From: Trichodelitschia bisporula | Taxonomy: Eukaryota; Ascomycota; Dothideomycetes; Phaeotrichales; Phaeotrichaceae | Assembly: GCA_010356995.1 (NCBI GenBank) | Contig: ML996710.1 | Location: forward strand, 30,455 to 94,454 | Length of the DNA: 64,000 nt | Reading direction: 5' to 3' | Part shown: one piece after another, positions 1-11,330 of the stretch | Layout: each line of letters starts with the position of its first letter | How positions within the stretch are numbered: position 1 is the stretch's first letter | Translations under genes and position numbers: made by a program | Notes under the pieces: generated by a model | Databases searched by the model: none | Seen by the model: only the letters and a program-made list of their open reading frames with translations | What the model was told of the DNA's origin: nothing

Positions 1-48
1 TCAACGACCGTTTTACTCGAACCCCCCAACTAACGTGACATCTCCCAG

Positions 49-588
49 GGCATCCTCATCGGTCCGTCCCTGCAGTCGGCGCTGCAGAAGCAGATTCCCG
101 GCCTCAAGACATACCCCGTCTTGTATGCCGCGTCCCTCGCGACCAACATCAACACGGTGCGCACCGACCAAGCCTCCATCAACAAGGGCGTCGACGCTTT
201 CAAGCAGGCCCAGGGCTGCAGCGTTATCATTGCCGGCGGCTACTCGCAGGGCGCCGCTGTGATGCACAACGTCATCTCCAAGAGCCTTGACGCCGGCATC
301 AAGGCCAAGATTGCCGGTGTTGCTCTCTTCGGCGACACCCGCAACCAGCAGGACAAGGGCCACATCCCCAACTTCCCGACTGAGCGCAGCAAGGTGTGGT
401 GCAACAAGAACGACGGTGTGTGCGGCGGTGCGCTCAACGTCAATGCCGGCCATTTGTCCTACAGCAACGCGCAGATCGGCGAGGCCGCCACCTATCTTGC
501 CACGCAAGCCAAGTCGCTCAAGGCCGGCAGCGGCGCCGTGTCGGGTGTGGCGGAGACGGCGGCGGAGACGACCGAAGCGTCGGGTTAA
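49..588 (+). CDS. Cutinase, last exon (5' end outside window)
   Basis: Secreted serine esterase that cleaves ester bonds of plant cutin. The exon starts after a 3' splice site (CAG at 46-48, branch-like CTAAC around 30) and reads open from GILIGPS to a TAA at 586-588. The cutinase hallmarks are present: nucleophile Ser in GGYSQG (Ser codon 244-246), catalytic Asp in CNKNDGVC (Asp codon 412-414, flanked by the usual two Cys), and His in AGHLSY (codon 451-453). The order and spacing match the cutinase family (alpha/beta hydrolase, CE5). A short Ala/Ser/Thr-rich tail follows the domain. The signal peptide and the N-terminal half lie upstream of the window, so whether the gene is intact cannot be judged. 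Confidence 0.93.
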   Translation, partial: GILIGPSLQSALQKQIPGLKTYPVLYAASLATNINTVRTDQASINKGVDAFKQAQGCSVIIAGGYSQGAAVMHNVISKSLDAGIKAKIAGVALFGDTRNQQDKGHIPNFPTERSKVWCNKNDGVCGGALNVNAGHLSYSNAQIGEAATYLATQAKSLKAGSGAVSGVAETAAETTEASG

Positions 589-3365
589 GCGGGTGCTTAC
601 CTTGGGCGTTTTGTCTTGGACTGCGCGTGGCGTCTTGCGTGGCCCTTGGGTGGTAACTCGCCTGGGGCGGTGTTGTAAATAAATGCGCTCAGTTGGAAAT
701 GCGAAACATCTGCATCTGTAGTCTTGCCACTTGTGTGTTGCATTCACTGCTGTCATCACTTCGCTTTCAGTATCCACTGCCACTTCACGGGTACATGGCG
801 CCTACATTTTCGTGACACGCTTGCCACATCTCGGGCCGCCGCTCGCTTGCCGACTCTCGCGATATGGGGTGGTGAGATGCCGAGAGCACTGAAATAAATT
901 GCCTCCTATGGGGCCGCAGGATTCACACTCCCACTCTCGTCTTCGCATAACTCCAACATGCCCGACGTTGACGGCCTGCCAGACGCGGCGCAGGGGTGCG
1001 TTCCGCGGATATCATGGGGCTTAATTAGCGGTTCGGTGAGGGTTCGCCCGGCACTCTGCGCGGCTGGGGAAACCTTGCGCTGCGGGGTCGGTACGGAGAA
1101 GGGCCAGATGCTCCGGAAATCGAGAATGAGCCTTGGGTAAGGCGTTGTAGGCAGTTGACGCCGGCATTGCGCCGACGTATTACGAGTGCAGAAATGACCG
1201 GTCGGGGCGTGTTGGACATACGCGGTTTGCGGCTGGGGTAAGTGGAGCAAATTCCGGAGGAGACATCAGTCAAAGTCATCGCTCTCGATGCTGCTGGCCT
1301 TGCAAAAGCGTAGTACTCTATGGGTCACGGGGCTTCCTGTCGGCAGAGTCAGCAGCGTCGGCAACGGATCGGTCGTCTGGTGGATCAAAGATTCCGGACC
1401 CCACAGTCAATACCTCCGCGGAGGGATCGGCATGCGGGGTTAGATCGTTGAGCGTTCGGGACGCCTGCTGGTCCGGTCCACGTCCGAATCGGGAGCGAGT
1501 GACATTCTCGAACGTTTCATGTCAATGCTTGAACATGGAGCTTAGGATGGCATTTTAGCTCAAACAAGGGGAGCTCGGACACCTTTTTCGATTTGCAAAT
1601 GAAACGTTTGGTGCGAAAATCGAGATAATGGCAAGGAAGAATCAGCGGTGCCCAAGGATGGATATGCCGCCTGCCGACCTGCCCGAATCCGGATTCGCCA
1701 ACCGACCGGCTGGCCTTTTTTCATTCCCGTCGGCGAGATGCTGAGGCCTGCTTGATCAGCGACAATCCATACCCGGCCACTGAACAGGACACTCACCGGC
1801 AAACGGACTATCGGCCGCCCATGGGCATCGAATCGCCCGGCCCTTCCAGCTTGCACTCTTACCCTCCCAGCAACGCCGCGCCGAGCAACGGCACCCTTCT
1901 AGATGCCTTCCATGAATCCTCTCAGTGCTTGCACTAGATGCATAGGCTTGATACGTGCCATAGCTACAGTGTGAAGTAAAAGATCGTGAAAAAGACAAAG
2001 AGTAGAAGAGAGAGAGGAGAGAGGAGAGAGGAGAGAGGAGAGAGGCGAGCCCAAAAAAATAATAATACATATACTGGCCCCTCCTCTGTCCCTTCCTCCA
2101 TATACGCCTTCCTCCCATCGTGCGCCCATTCCATCACATGCACCTTCCACCGCCCCGTCCCTTCCTTTCCTTCAAGCTCCTTTCTCCCATCGTGCGTACA
2201 TTACATCACGCGCCACTCCCACCGCCACGTCCCTCCCAAATACCGACATGCTCCTCCCAACAGTAAACATGTCGCCTTGGTGCCATACATGCCCGAACGC
2301 CCTCTCCGCTTCAGGTCTCTACACCAGCTTCACCGCACGGAGGGCGACCGGCGGGGTTACGGGCGAGGCTTGAGTTGCATGCTGGGAAGACAATGGGGTG
2401 GCTAAGAAGACAGTGTTTGAGGCAAGATGAAGGCGGGAAGGGTGGCCATGATGCGGTGATACATTGCCGCAGCTGATGGCGATCACGTTGGGCTATGGCT
2501 GGCGTTGATGATGGGCCGCGTTGGCGATGGGTGAGAGGGGGCCTACGGCTTAGACCGGTAAGCAGCTGAAGCTTGACATACCCAGACTCGTGTTTGAGAA
2601 GGGATAGGCTGGTGATTGCTACGGACTTGGCCAGAGTTGCTCCGCATCCCGTCGTCTTTGTCGTGCTGTTCCGTCCGGTCAAAAGGACGTGCGTCCTCGG
2701 ACTATACGTTGCCGCCAGACTTGATCATGCGCTGGCCTGGAAGATAGGCCAGAGATGCGATGCCAGGAGTCGGACATGTCTGGGGTTCAAGATAGCTGGG
2801 GCACAAAATGCCACCGGACGAAACGGGACTGGCGCGTTTCTGCTGGCGTGGGGTGAAGGTGGCGGGAATAACTTAATGATAATACCCGGCGCTAGCGCAA
2901 GTTTGCAGGTTTTACCACAGCACCGGGTAGGGAACATTCGCATGCCTCACGCTCTGGGGGGGGGGGGGGTTGATGAGGAAGGGGAGAAATGGCTACGAAA
3001 CTGCAGTAAGCGGACCATTTTACGAGGGTCGGGGTGAGTATGCGACGGGCACAACAAAGCTCAATGCCGCCGTGCATCGCTTGGCTCAAGCACGGCGCGC
3101 GGGCAAATGGCACATAGGAGAAAGCAAACAAGAACAAGAACAAGAACAAGAACGATGAATTCCAAGATGCGAGCACCACACCCAATGCAACACCACCCCC
3201 AATGCAACACCACCACCAATGCAACACCACCACCAATGCAGCCGCAAACCAAAGCCGCCCGACGCCTCCAAATCTAGTCTATACCATGCCATCCATGCAA
3301 CGCTGCAACCCAAACCCCCGCCTTTCCCAAAAAAAAGAAACCACCAAAGCTCAAGAACCCAACCA
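589..3365. other. Intergenic region with simple repeats, no supported gene
   Basis: No open frame here has a recognisable domain, plausible intron structure or convincing codon pattern. It holds a purine-rich (GAGAGAG)n tract at about 2007-2045, a G12 run near 2957, an AAGAAC hexamer tract at about 3123-3152, and a 17 bp tandem repeat at 3184-3240. The stretch near 1980-2240 resembles other short polypurine/TCCTCC segments near 15.0, 29.6 and 35.0 kb. Confidence 0.6.
3123..3240. repeat. Hexamer tract plus 17 bp tandem repeat
   Basis: About four copies of AAGAAC are followed, 30 bp later, by three full and one partial copy of AATGCAACACCACCMCC (3184-3240). It lies about 125 bp beyond the stop codon of the small minus-strand gene at 3366-3599, so it falls in the 3' flank of that gene. 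Confidence 0.85.
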
Positions 3366-3599
3366 TCACCAGAACCACCGCCGCTGCAGCCTCAACTCCG
3401 CCAACTGCTGATGGATATTGCGCAGCTCGGCCGCACTCGCGGCGCGGGCCTCGTGCAGGGCGCGCACGTGCTCGGCCTTCATTTTGTCGAAGTCCGCCTG
3501 CAGCTCGTGGTGCCAGGGGTAGAGGACTGTGACTTGGAACCCGAGGGCCGTGGAGCCGATGAGCAGGTTGGTGATGGTGAGGGTGCGGGTGAAGCGCAT
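3366..3599 (-). CDS. Small membrane-anchored coiled-coil protein (77 aa)
   Basis: The 77-residue product begins MRFTRTLTITNLLIG. An N-terminal hydrophobic segment (about residues 7-26) is followed by YPWHHEL and a charged heptad-like helix (about 33-72) ending in LRLQRRWFW. A single N-terminal helix followed by a coiled coil is typical of small fungal mitochondrial inner-membrane proteins. I recognise the general pattern but cannot assign a named family. The ATG at 3597-3599 was chosen because the basic/hydrophobic start begins there; the in-frame extension upstream is low-complexity and looks like 5' UTR. It is transcribed away from the carbonic anhydrase gene across a roughly 600 bp divergent gap. 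Membrane topology and mitochondrial location are inferences. Confidence 0.7.
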   Translation of the reverse strand: MRFTRTLTITNLLIGSTALGFQVTVLYPWHHELQADFDKMKAEHVRALHEARAASAAELRNIHQQLAELRLQRRWFW

Positions 3600-4194
3600 C
3601 GTGGACTTTTTTTGGGGGGTTGCGGGTGTGGTTTGCGGGGTGTGGTGGGAGAGGAGAGGAGTGAGGAGTTGGCTGACGTCAGATCTGAAATGCGGGGAGT
3701 TGTGGTTAGCCTCAGAGTGTGCGGGAGGGAGCAAGGACTGGAGGGAGCAGCTTCATGCACGTACCGATACAGTAAATCGTAGTTGTAGGAAGCGAACGAG
3801 AAGAATGAACAACTTCACGTCCCAAACCAGCCAAAGAGCGACAGATGATAGAAACACTCGTAGACTTCCCCTCCCCCAATTATACCTCTCTCCGCCCATC
3901 AACCGCGCCACCCGCAAACCCCCGAAGTCTCCGAGGCCTCCGAAAAGCCGAACCTCAATTCGTGGCGCGCGGCGCGCTAAAGCACAGTACCTTGCAGCGG
4001 CAGGCGCAAATCGAACCACCTCTCCGCCCCTTCCACACAACGGCGCATCCAGACCAGCGCGATCTGCACCGCAAACGCCTCCCACAGCCGCACATTAGCC
4101 GGGGCACCCCGCACACCGCAAACTTTTTTCTCGTCAAACTTCCTCCTCGAGCCTTTAACTCCCCGTCCTCGCCTTCTCTCCGTCCTCGTTACCT
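3600..4194. other. Divergent intergenic region
   Basis: The gap of about 595 bp between the divergent small-protein gene (minus) and the carbonic anhydrase gene (plus). It should hold both promoters and 5' UTRs. I see pyrimidine-rich stretches upstream of the carbonic anhydrase ATG but no distinct TATA box. Confidence 0.5.
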
Positions 4195-4963
4195 ATGCTC
4201 GCCGCCCGCATCCTCTCCACGCCCCTCCGCCGCCTCCCACACTCCACCGCTGGAATCGCATCCTCCGCTCCCCGCTCCGCAATGGCCGTAACACCCCCCC
4301 CGCTGGCCTTCACCCGCACGCCCGTCCACCGTGGCCTCATCCCCAGCACCAGCCAAGCCGGCCTCCCCGCCTCCAAGCCCCAAGTCCTCTGGCTCGGGTG
4401 CAGCAGCAGCGGCTTCCACGAGACGCGGCCGCTAGGCCTGGAAACCGAAGAACTCCTCGTGCACCGGAACATCGGGAACCTGTTCGCCAACCACGATCTC
4501 AGCACGGAGAGCTCGGTCGAGTATGCTTTGCGGATACTCAAGGTGCGTGGAGCGAGGAAATGCGTGTGCAAGGGGATTAATGGGAACAGGTGAAGCACAT
4601 CGTCGTCTGCGGCCATTACGGGTGCAAATTCGTAACCCCGGACCAGGCGGAGGACTCGCCCACGGGGCCGTGGCTCAAGTACGTCCCCCTCCCCACTTCC
4701 CCATCCTTCTTACTAACCGATACCCCAGATCCGTTGTCGATCTCTACGACTCCCTCAAGCCGGCCGTCGACCGCGCCGCCTCCACCCCGGCCGACTGCGA
4801 GCGCATCTTCGCGGAGCTGAACGCGTGGAAACAAGCCCAGGACTTGAAGTCCACGCCGAGCGTGCAGGAAGCGGTGCGCGAGCGCGGGCTGCAGGTGCAT
4901 GCGTTTATGTACGATCCTGTAAGCGAGGAGTGCTGGGAGCTGGCGCCGAAGGATAAGGAGTAG
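4195..4963 (+). CDS. Beta-carbonic anhydrase homologue, altered active site
   Basis: Three exons, 4195-4542, 4590-4678 and 4729-4963, give 223 aa. Both introns are short (47 and 50 bp) with GT/AG ends, and the second has a perfect TACTAAC branch site (4711-4717). The core matches beta-carbonic anhydrase: [45 protein letters not shown]. The three zinc ligands are kept (Cys69, His125, Cys128), but the catalytic Asp/Arg pair of the usual CxDSR motif is replaced by Ser71 and Gly73. The family normally interconverts CO2 and bicarbonate; loss of this pair suggests reduced, altered or no hydratase activity. The first 30 residues are Arg/Ser/Ala-rich without acids, like a mitochondrial presequence, and Met30 offers an internal cytosolic start. 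The splice model is supported by reading-frame continuity and homology. Confidence 0.9.
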
Positions 4964-7634
4964 GGTGTGGAGGGGTTTGATTAGGGGTTGATAGGGGAAC
5001 GGGCATGGAGCGCTGCTGCATTTGATATCCGGAGCGTTATACGTAGGGCGGTGTTTAGGGAATGGGTGTTTTCGGACTGATGAAGTTTTACTTGACACGT
5101 CGTGACCATTGTCTGATACCTTGATAAATATGCCATTTCAGGCCATACCCCGCCCGCGGTTAAGGCCCCCTACCTCCGTCCACAATCCCATATGACGCCC
5201 CACGCCACATGGCATGCCACATGGCATTTCTCAGCCAGGCCTTCACCCTTCCAATGCGCACGTGCTAAAATGCCTTAGACCTAGAAGCCGTAGCGCATCG
5301 AGACCAATCCAGACGCCATCTCTTCCCCCTCCCTCGCGTGCCCACCCCGCCTCGGCCAGCCCACGCTCAACGAAAAATCCGGGGAGCCTCGGCCCCGCAC
5401 ACGGCACCGGTGCGCGCAGCCGACAGCGGGGCACAAAAGCGCGCGTACTTAGTAGTCTAGCTCCGACTCGTTCTTGTGGTGTCGAGCGCCGCAAGCAGAT
5501 GGTAAGTTGCGGAGAGGTACCTTGCGACACTTCTCCCTTCTCCGCATCTCGTCGCGCATTCCCCAGATCCCGAACGGTAGCGTTTGGAGGGCGTGTGTAC
5601 GGTATCGGTACCGGTATCGGGGGGGAGGGGGAGGGGGGGTTTTCTGGCCTCCGCGGAGTTGCGATGACCCGCGCTAGCCGAGCGCCGGGAATACCAGGAC
5701 GCTAAAGTGTTCTAGCCCGCGCCGAGCGGCCCGAAGGCTCCGGATTCGCGACCCCGCATGGAGAGGCGGGGCGAGGCTGAGATCGGCGGTCTAGCCTTGC
5801 AAAAGATGGCAGGGTTGGTGTTAGGTTAGGGAGGAGGGATGGGAAAGTGGGATGAGAGGGGATTGGTTGGCGGAGAGGGGATGGGATGAAAAAGGTTGCT
5901 GGGGAATAGGAATATTTGAGGCCCGCAGGCGCAAGGTCTCAGCGGAACTTGGATGGTGGAATTGGGAATTGGGGCATCGCCGGCGGTTTGAAAATACGGT
6001 GTAAATCAACTATGATTGCGAGTCCCTGGCCAGCATACGTTTTATGTGGAGTGCAACGAGCTGCTTTGAGTGGTGATAATTTATACTCCCATCTCTCCGG
6101 CGCAGAAGATCTGATTTACGGGTTTGGGCCTCATATGAAGGGATCGTGAATATGGCCTCCAGCGACTACCCCTAGTCTCGCTGCACCGCCATAGCTTCAA
6201 TTGCTATCGAATTTTATGAGTGACTAGATCAAGGCCTATTTTGCATGCTCAAATTGAGTTTATATCCATAAATGCCGTATTCGCCGCGTGATTGCCCGAA
6301 ACGTAGTGGACCCTTCCTATGCACATATATTAGCTTTTCTCTCCCAATTCAAATTGAACCGTTTACAAAGTTAGTAGACCCATCGATGCAGCTCCTTGCT
6401 ACGTCCTAGCAGAATTCCATTAACGTGAGTTGAATGCAGCTTATGATGCGGGGCAGTCCGTCGGCACGCAACCCTTGCAAAAAGCTGCTAAATGCATCAC
6501 TCAGATCCTTTTTTGAAGATGGGCAGCATACTTGCTAGGCCCTTAGATACAGGTTCATATACTGGAAGCAGCTGATATGAGTTGTGTGGGGCTTATGCAT
6601 ATGTTCAAGGGAAGCTCTTGGTGATGTATCCATTCCGCCGCCCTTTCGTACACGTTTTGCTCAGACAACTCGCTCAGCCATTCTAACCGGAGCCTCAGGA
6701 ATTGGACCAGATCGTTTGAGGCCCATCTGAGCTAAACAGAAGCAAGGCAAAGCTCCTGCAAAGCGGCCCGCAAGAGAGCCTTGTCCATGCGGCCCGCCGG
6801 CCCACAGTCCGGGACCCAAGCCTTCCCACAGCAAAGTTACCCGCAACCAGGATAAATAAAAGGCCGGTTCCGGTTTGGTGAACGCACGACCCCTCCGATT
6901 ACCGCATTCGGCCTAGTGCCCACTGTGAATGGTCGCGGACTTAAATTCCAGTTCTCCTGCTTTGAAAACTTCCTCTCCACAACATCATCATCAACATCCA
7001 CTTCTCAAATTTGTGTCTCTGGTATATACCCTAGGGGAAAGGGGAGCAATGTGAGTTTCTCGCAGCGTTCACGAACTATTTGCGTTACTAACATTGACTG
7101 TAGCGTGCAGTGTTACCCAGTATTTGAAGGGTCTGCAGCCATTGCCTCCAGCATTCATCGTCTTTGCTACGATGACTTCCTACGGTCCATTTCGGTACCT
7201 CTGACGGTTGCCTGTTTTCAACTGAAAGTCGGGGGGCTAACCGGCCCCTTCGCTATTTGCATCGTCGCCCCACAAACAGTGGGTGATGCGCGACCTCGGG
7301 GCGGCGCTCATTGCGACCTCGGAGTCGTATCTGCCGTTTGAGTGGAACGCGGCATTGCTCAAGCTGCCGTGCTTGTATATGATGAAGCTGCAACCAAACA
7401 GCGCAATACAGCGGAGAGCTACATTCAGCCCCGAATCTGGCAATCTACCGGGCGGCCGAGGCGGGGACGTCTGGACTGGAGTATATACTCAGCGGAAGTA
7501 TAACTTCAAGCTCCTATCTGGCTCTCTTAGTTCTTGGCGGGAGATGGCCATCATTCAACACCACCCCATTGTTCACCACTCTCTCAACATCACTTCAACT
7601 TACCATTTCCCACAACCACGCCAATTCAGGCGGG
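4964..7634. other. Intergenic region, no supported gene
   Basis: Only short overlapping open frames in all frames, none with a domain or an intron-exon pattern. GC falls after about 5.8 kb. From about 7.48 kb the sequence changes character: TATA-like words followed by a pyrimidine/CA-rich leader that ends at the first of two duplicated introns. Confidence 0.55.
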
Positions 7635-7681
7635 GTAAGTACTCCATCTCCAACCCAACAGACGACTGCTAACCATTCTAG
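7635..7681 (+). repeat. Duplicated 47 bp intron, copy 1
   Basis: The intron-like segment begins GTAAGTACTCCATCTCC and ends CTAACCATTCTAG. It is about 91% identical to copy 2 at 7989-8035 and has exactly the same length. The sequence just before each copy looks like an untranslated leader (CA-rich, no long frame). Confidence 0.8.
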
Positions 7682-7762
7682 GCTGTCGACTTTATACCGC
7701 GTTTAAGTTCACGGAAAAACCCTAAGACCGTGCAAAATGCTGCTCCCAAGGCAGGAACTGGA

Positions 7763-7771
7763 CTATAAAAG
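7763..7771 (+). promoter_or_regulatory. TATA-box-like element
   Basis: CTATAAAAG lies about 225 bp before the second duplicated intron and about 290 bp before the ATG at 8054. It is a good match to a core TATA box. Whether anything is still transcribed from it is unknown. Confidence 0.4.
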
Positions 7772-7988
7772 CCCGCACAGTTGGTCCACCACATCTTCAC
7801 AACATCCGCAACAACCTCCACCAAAGCTGCCACCAAAGCTGCCAGTAACTCCGCCCACGAAACGCTGACAAAATCTCACACCAACCGCACCTCTAAAAAC
7901 TTCTCACAATCTGGCCTTGATTTCACCAATCCTAGCACCACCACTTCAATTAATCAGTTCCTTCAACAACTATAAGTCGGGAGGCAGT

Positions 7989-8035
7989 GTAAGTACTCCA
8001 TCTCCAAACCTGCAGACGGCTGCTAACCATTCTAG
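7989..8035 (+). repeat. Duplicated 47 bp intron, copy 2
   Basis: This is the partner of the segment at 7635-7681, with the same donor, branch site and acceptor and about four differences. A short frame follows it with an ATG at 8054 (75 codons, Lys/Ser-rich). Confidence 0.8.
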
Positions 8036-8053
8036 CCCCCGGAGTTCACAAGA

Positions 8054-8526
8054 ATGCCGCGAACGACAGCTATAGCGATTATACGCGACGCCAGCACATC
8101 GCCGCTCGTCTCTGAACGAGACAGTATAATCACGGCCCTTCTATTCGTGCGCAACACCGATCCGGACGTTCCCCCCACCATTCCCTCCAAGAAAAACCTC
8201 AAGAGCTCGGGCAAAGGCACCATAAAGACATCGGCCCTCAAAAAGTATAAGGCGGTATCGTCGTCGAAGGTTCTATAGCCCGCATCGTCGAAGGTCCACA
8301 AGGCCTCGACGGCGAAGCCCAAGAAGAAGCTCTTCCAGGCGGTGGACGCCGAAATGGCTGCGACGCTCGGGGCGATCCTGCCGGGACTTCCGAAGGAGTT
8401 TTGAGATGGGGCGCTGAAGGAGCCTCCCATCGAGCCCGTCGCCGAAGAAGCCAATTGCGCAAACGAGGCTAAGAAGGCGGAAACTTTATCCAAGGGAACC
8501 AAGGTCCCAGAGCAGCCTGCCAGCAC
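8054..8526 (+). pseudogene. Decayed Lys/Ser-rich coding fragment
   Basis: After the duplicated intron an ATG at 8054 opens a frame reading MPRTTAIAIIRDAS... with a Lys-rich stretch (KKNLKSSGKGTIKTSALKKY). The same frame keeps a protein-like composition past a TAG near 8276 (ASTAKPKKKLFQAVDAEMAA...) and past a TGA near 8402 (VAEEANCANEAKKAETLSKG). This is the pattern of a gene that has picked up nonsense changes. Composition is basic then Ala/Glu-rich, and no domain is recognised. It could equally be chance in GC-rich DNA, although a good intron and a TATA-like site stand in front of it. Confidence 0.35.
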
Positions 8527-9366
8527 TCATCGACTGCGACGCCACGGCCAGGGCTGCTATGCCCTTTCCCTTTGCTGAATACAGCACGACTACTGCCCCC
8601 CCTCAGTCTATAGCCGCACCCCGGTGTCGATCACGTCAGGTACAAAACAATTGCGGGGTCTTTGCGTCGGCTGGAGTACGCTCCCATCTCTCCAGTTACG
8701 AGGACCTTGGGCCCACGGGCCCTGGGCAACTGGCCCCGAAGGCTTTGGCGCCGTCCGCGGCGCACATGCCCAGGCTGACCGTCATGGCTACTGGAGCTGA
8801 ACCCGCTATAGTAGCAGTGTGCTTGCGCTATATATCCCCATCATCAAAGATCCTCCAAGATCGCCATCCAACACATGCACACCGACAAGATCGATGCCGA
8901 TGGCGCGGCCGTCGGGGTTCGCTATAACCGTAAGTTCTGCCTTGTGCTCCCCGCATCATGCTGACACAAAGGAGCCAAGCATCAGGGCGTGATTGTCAGC
9001 AAGATGAAGCCCCGAGCGAAAAGTCCAACACCACTCGGACTCAGTCGACGCCAGCGAGGAGATTTCACGCAAATCCCCCTCCTCCGAGGATCGCAAGACG
9101 CCCACGAGTACATGCAAGCCTCCCCGCTCACGCTTTTTGAGCACGATACCAACAGGGTTGGGTATAAAACACTGGAACGTTCATCATCACACCGCTCACA
9201 AGCCGCGCCTAAGCGTGCGCCGGTCGCCCATGGGAAGTCAAACATCAAAAAGGTTCTGGTCAGCCACTTCCCGGATACAACATTCCACTTCAACACCCTC
9301 ATCATTCTTCACCGTTCTCCGACAGGACCGGGATTTCCAGCTCCTCTATAAGATGACGCCTACGAT

Positions 9367-9387
9367 GGGGGGGGGGGGGGGGGGGGG
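9367..9387. repeat. Long G homopolymer
   Basis: About 21 consecutive G. Such runs recur in the window (near 2957 and 53646-53670) and are error-prone in sequencing, so frames crossing them are unreliable. Confidence 0.9.
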
Positions 9388-10319
9388 CGGCTGGCCCGAA
9401 GGCCCTCCCATGAAATTCCGTGCACGCAGACCCTGCTTCAGCTGGGTATTATGAGGGGGGGCGACCGCGGCTCTCAAAGTCGCGGGTGACGACGAAGAAG
9501 CTGAGCCTTCGTCGCGTCCCTGTGGCCGCAGAGGACGGTTGCAGACCTACGGCTTGAGCAACATCTGGAGATACCATCCTCTCTCTCATCATCATACGAC
9601 TTTTCGACAGTGGCTTCGCGACGAAGCCGCTGACCGCTTCGCCAAGAGGACGGGCATCAAATTCCGCCCAACGGCGGCTCGCAAAGCCGCCGAGATGGCA
9701 CTTCCGCCGGGCCAGGTAAGTCTTCATTGTTTCTCATATATGGGTATCAGGAACTAACACTGGTGGACCAGTCCGCTGCAAAGTCTGTCATAATGGAGTA
9801 TGACTTCACATGGCTTGACCAAGATTGCAGTTTCGATGACAGATGCTTGTACCGCAGCTCGCTGAAGCTGCTGCAGAGGACGCCGACTGCGGCTCGCGAT
9901 GCCGCATCGGAAGCCGCTGATGTTTATACCCGTGTCTATATACACACTGGTGGCTGCAAGGGGATCAAGCAGCTGTCTAGAATTCCCCTTAGGAGATGAA
10001 CCCCCTTTGACCGGCGAACTACTTCTCACATCTTCGCCGCGCTGCGTTGAACTCAAGCCAGAGGACATCAGTTTCTACTCCCTTCACCTGTTCTCCGATC
10101 ACCAGTCAAAGCGCACCTTGGATTTCGGGTTCAATGGGCCCCTATACGACAATACCCGCTCTCGTTCGAGCGTGGTGCGCCGCCATCGCGGTCCGCGATG
10201 CTTCAATTCATCCACCGAACTCAGACATCCAATTGTGCTTCGACATATATATCGATTCCTCGACTTGAGGGTCTCCGGGTTTGCCTGGCACTATATATCG
10301 ACGGTGAAACAATAGCGCC

Positions 10320-10858
10320 CATTCTCACCCAGCAGTTGCCCGGATCGCCCCACAAGTCGCTCCGGTCGTGCAGCCTGATGCTCCCGCCGCCGCGCTTGTC
10401 TCTGCCGCTACTCCGGCCGCCCGGTCTGTTGCTCTCGCATCCGAGGATGTCACTGCCACCACTCCGGTGCCCGGCCTGCTGTATACAACCACCGAATCCA
10501 CAGCAACATGTCTGTTCGATTTGTTTCTATATATCGCAAATGCCCGTGCGCTGCACTGCAAGAAGGATGTGGAGAGCCGCGCTTCGGAGAACGAGCATGC
10601 GAATGCGGTGGTCTGTGAGCAGAACGATATATGAAGCCCCACTTTGATGGGCAACCATGCGGATGCCGCGGGCTGTGAGGAGAAGAACAGTGCAAATCCA
10701 GAGAGCCATACTGCCGCTGGGGCCGGCGAGGATGAAACCTATGCAGTAAGTCACCCCAACGTACAAGGACATAGAATGTAAGCTAACAGCTGCAAGTTCT
10801 ATCAGCGTCTTTGGTCGGCCGGCAGAGAGACATCGTACGCAAGACTCCATACCTGTAG
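10320..10858 (+). pseudogene. Decayed Ala-rich coding fragment with intron
   Basis: From about 10320 a frame reads Ala/Val/Thr-rich protein (PDAPAAALVSAATPAARSVALASEDVTATTPVPG), then ARALHCKKDVESRASENEHANAVVCEQNDI. It continues beyond a TGA near 10632 with NHADAAGCEEKNSANPESHTAAGAGEDETYA up to a good intron (donor GTAAGT at 10746, branch GCTAAC, acceptor near 10797). The steady composition across the stop and the intact intron suggest a former exon. No family is recognised. Confidence 0.35.
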
Positions 10859-11222
10859 GATTATATAGAGCCTGCCGCCGCTCAAACCACCAAGGGTTGT
10901 CACCCCCGCTTCATCATGAGACCAGACGCCGCGTCGTCCGCACCCTCAACAGCCCCAGCGCAGCCTGTCGGCATCACGAAGGCGAAGCGCCGTGTTAAAT
11001 CCCGCCCCGGCGCATTTCTCAAGATTCTGACGACTTGTCAGACGACATAGTCGCGGCCTTCGTCTTCCAGCCCGAACCGGTGCGGCCGTCGGACTTTAGG
11101 TGGCCTATATATTCGCCTAAAGTCCAGCAGCCCTTGTTTGCTGAGGCTCGCGAAGCTTTGATGGAAGCAAGCGCTGACCTAATTTCCAGTATGTCAGACC
11201 GCGCGGGTTCTGCTGGTTTGAT

Positions 11223-11330
11223 ATACTCCGGACGTCTCCTTTGACCATCTACAACTTCGAGGGCGGCCAGGAACAAGTCATCAACACTACGGCGGGCTGT
11301 GGCGAGGCCATCCGTCGCTTTCAGCACATC
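11223..11330 (+). pseudogene. Fragment related to the four-exon gene at 33-34 kb
   Basis: The segment reads LTIYNFEGGQEQVINTTAG then CGEAIRRFQHI and aligns without gaps to LTVYALEHGHELVINTTVG and YGAATRRFQHV of the complete minus-strand gene at 33196-34049. DNA identity is roughly 75% by eye over about 90 bp. Frames on either side are broken, so only this conserved patch remains recognisable. It ties the debris region to an intact gene family elsewhere in the window. Confidence 0.6.

Noticed and set aside
13-783. 256-codon minus-strand frame over the cutinase exon
   Set aside because: It runs antisense through a clearly recognised cutinase exon and has no domain of its own.
2573-3037. 154-codon plus-strand frame
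   Set aside because: No domain, crosses a G homopolymer, and competes with equally long frames on the other strand; most likely chance.
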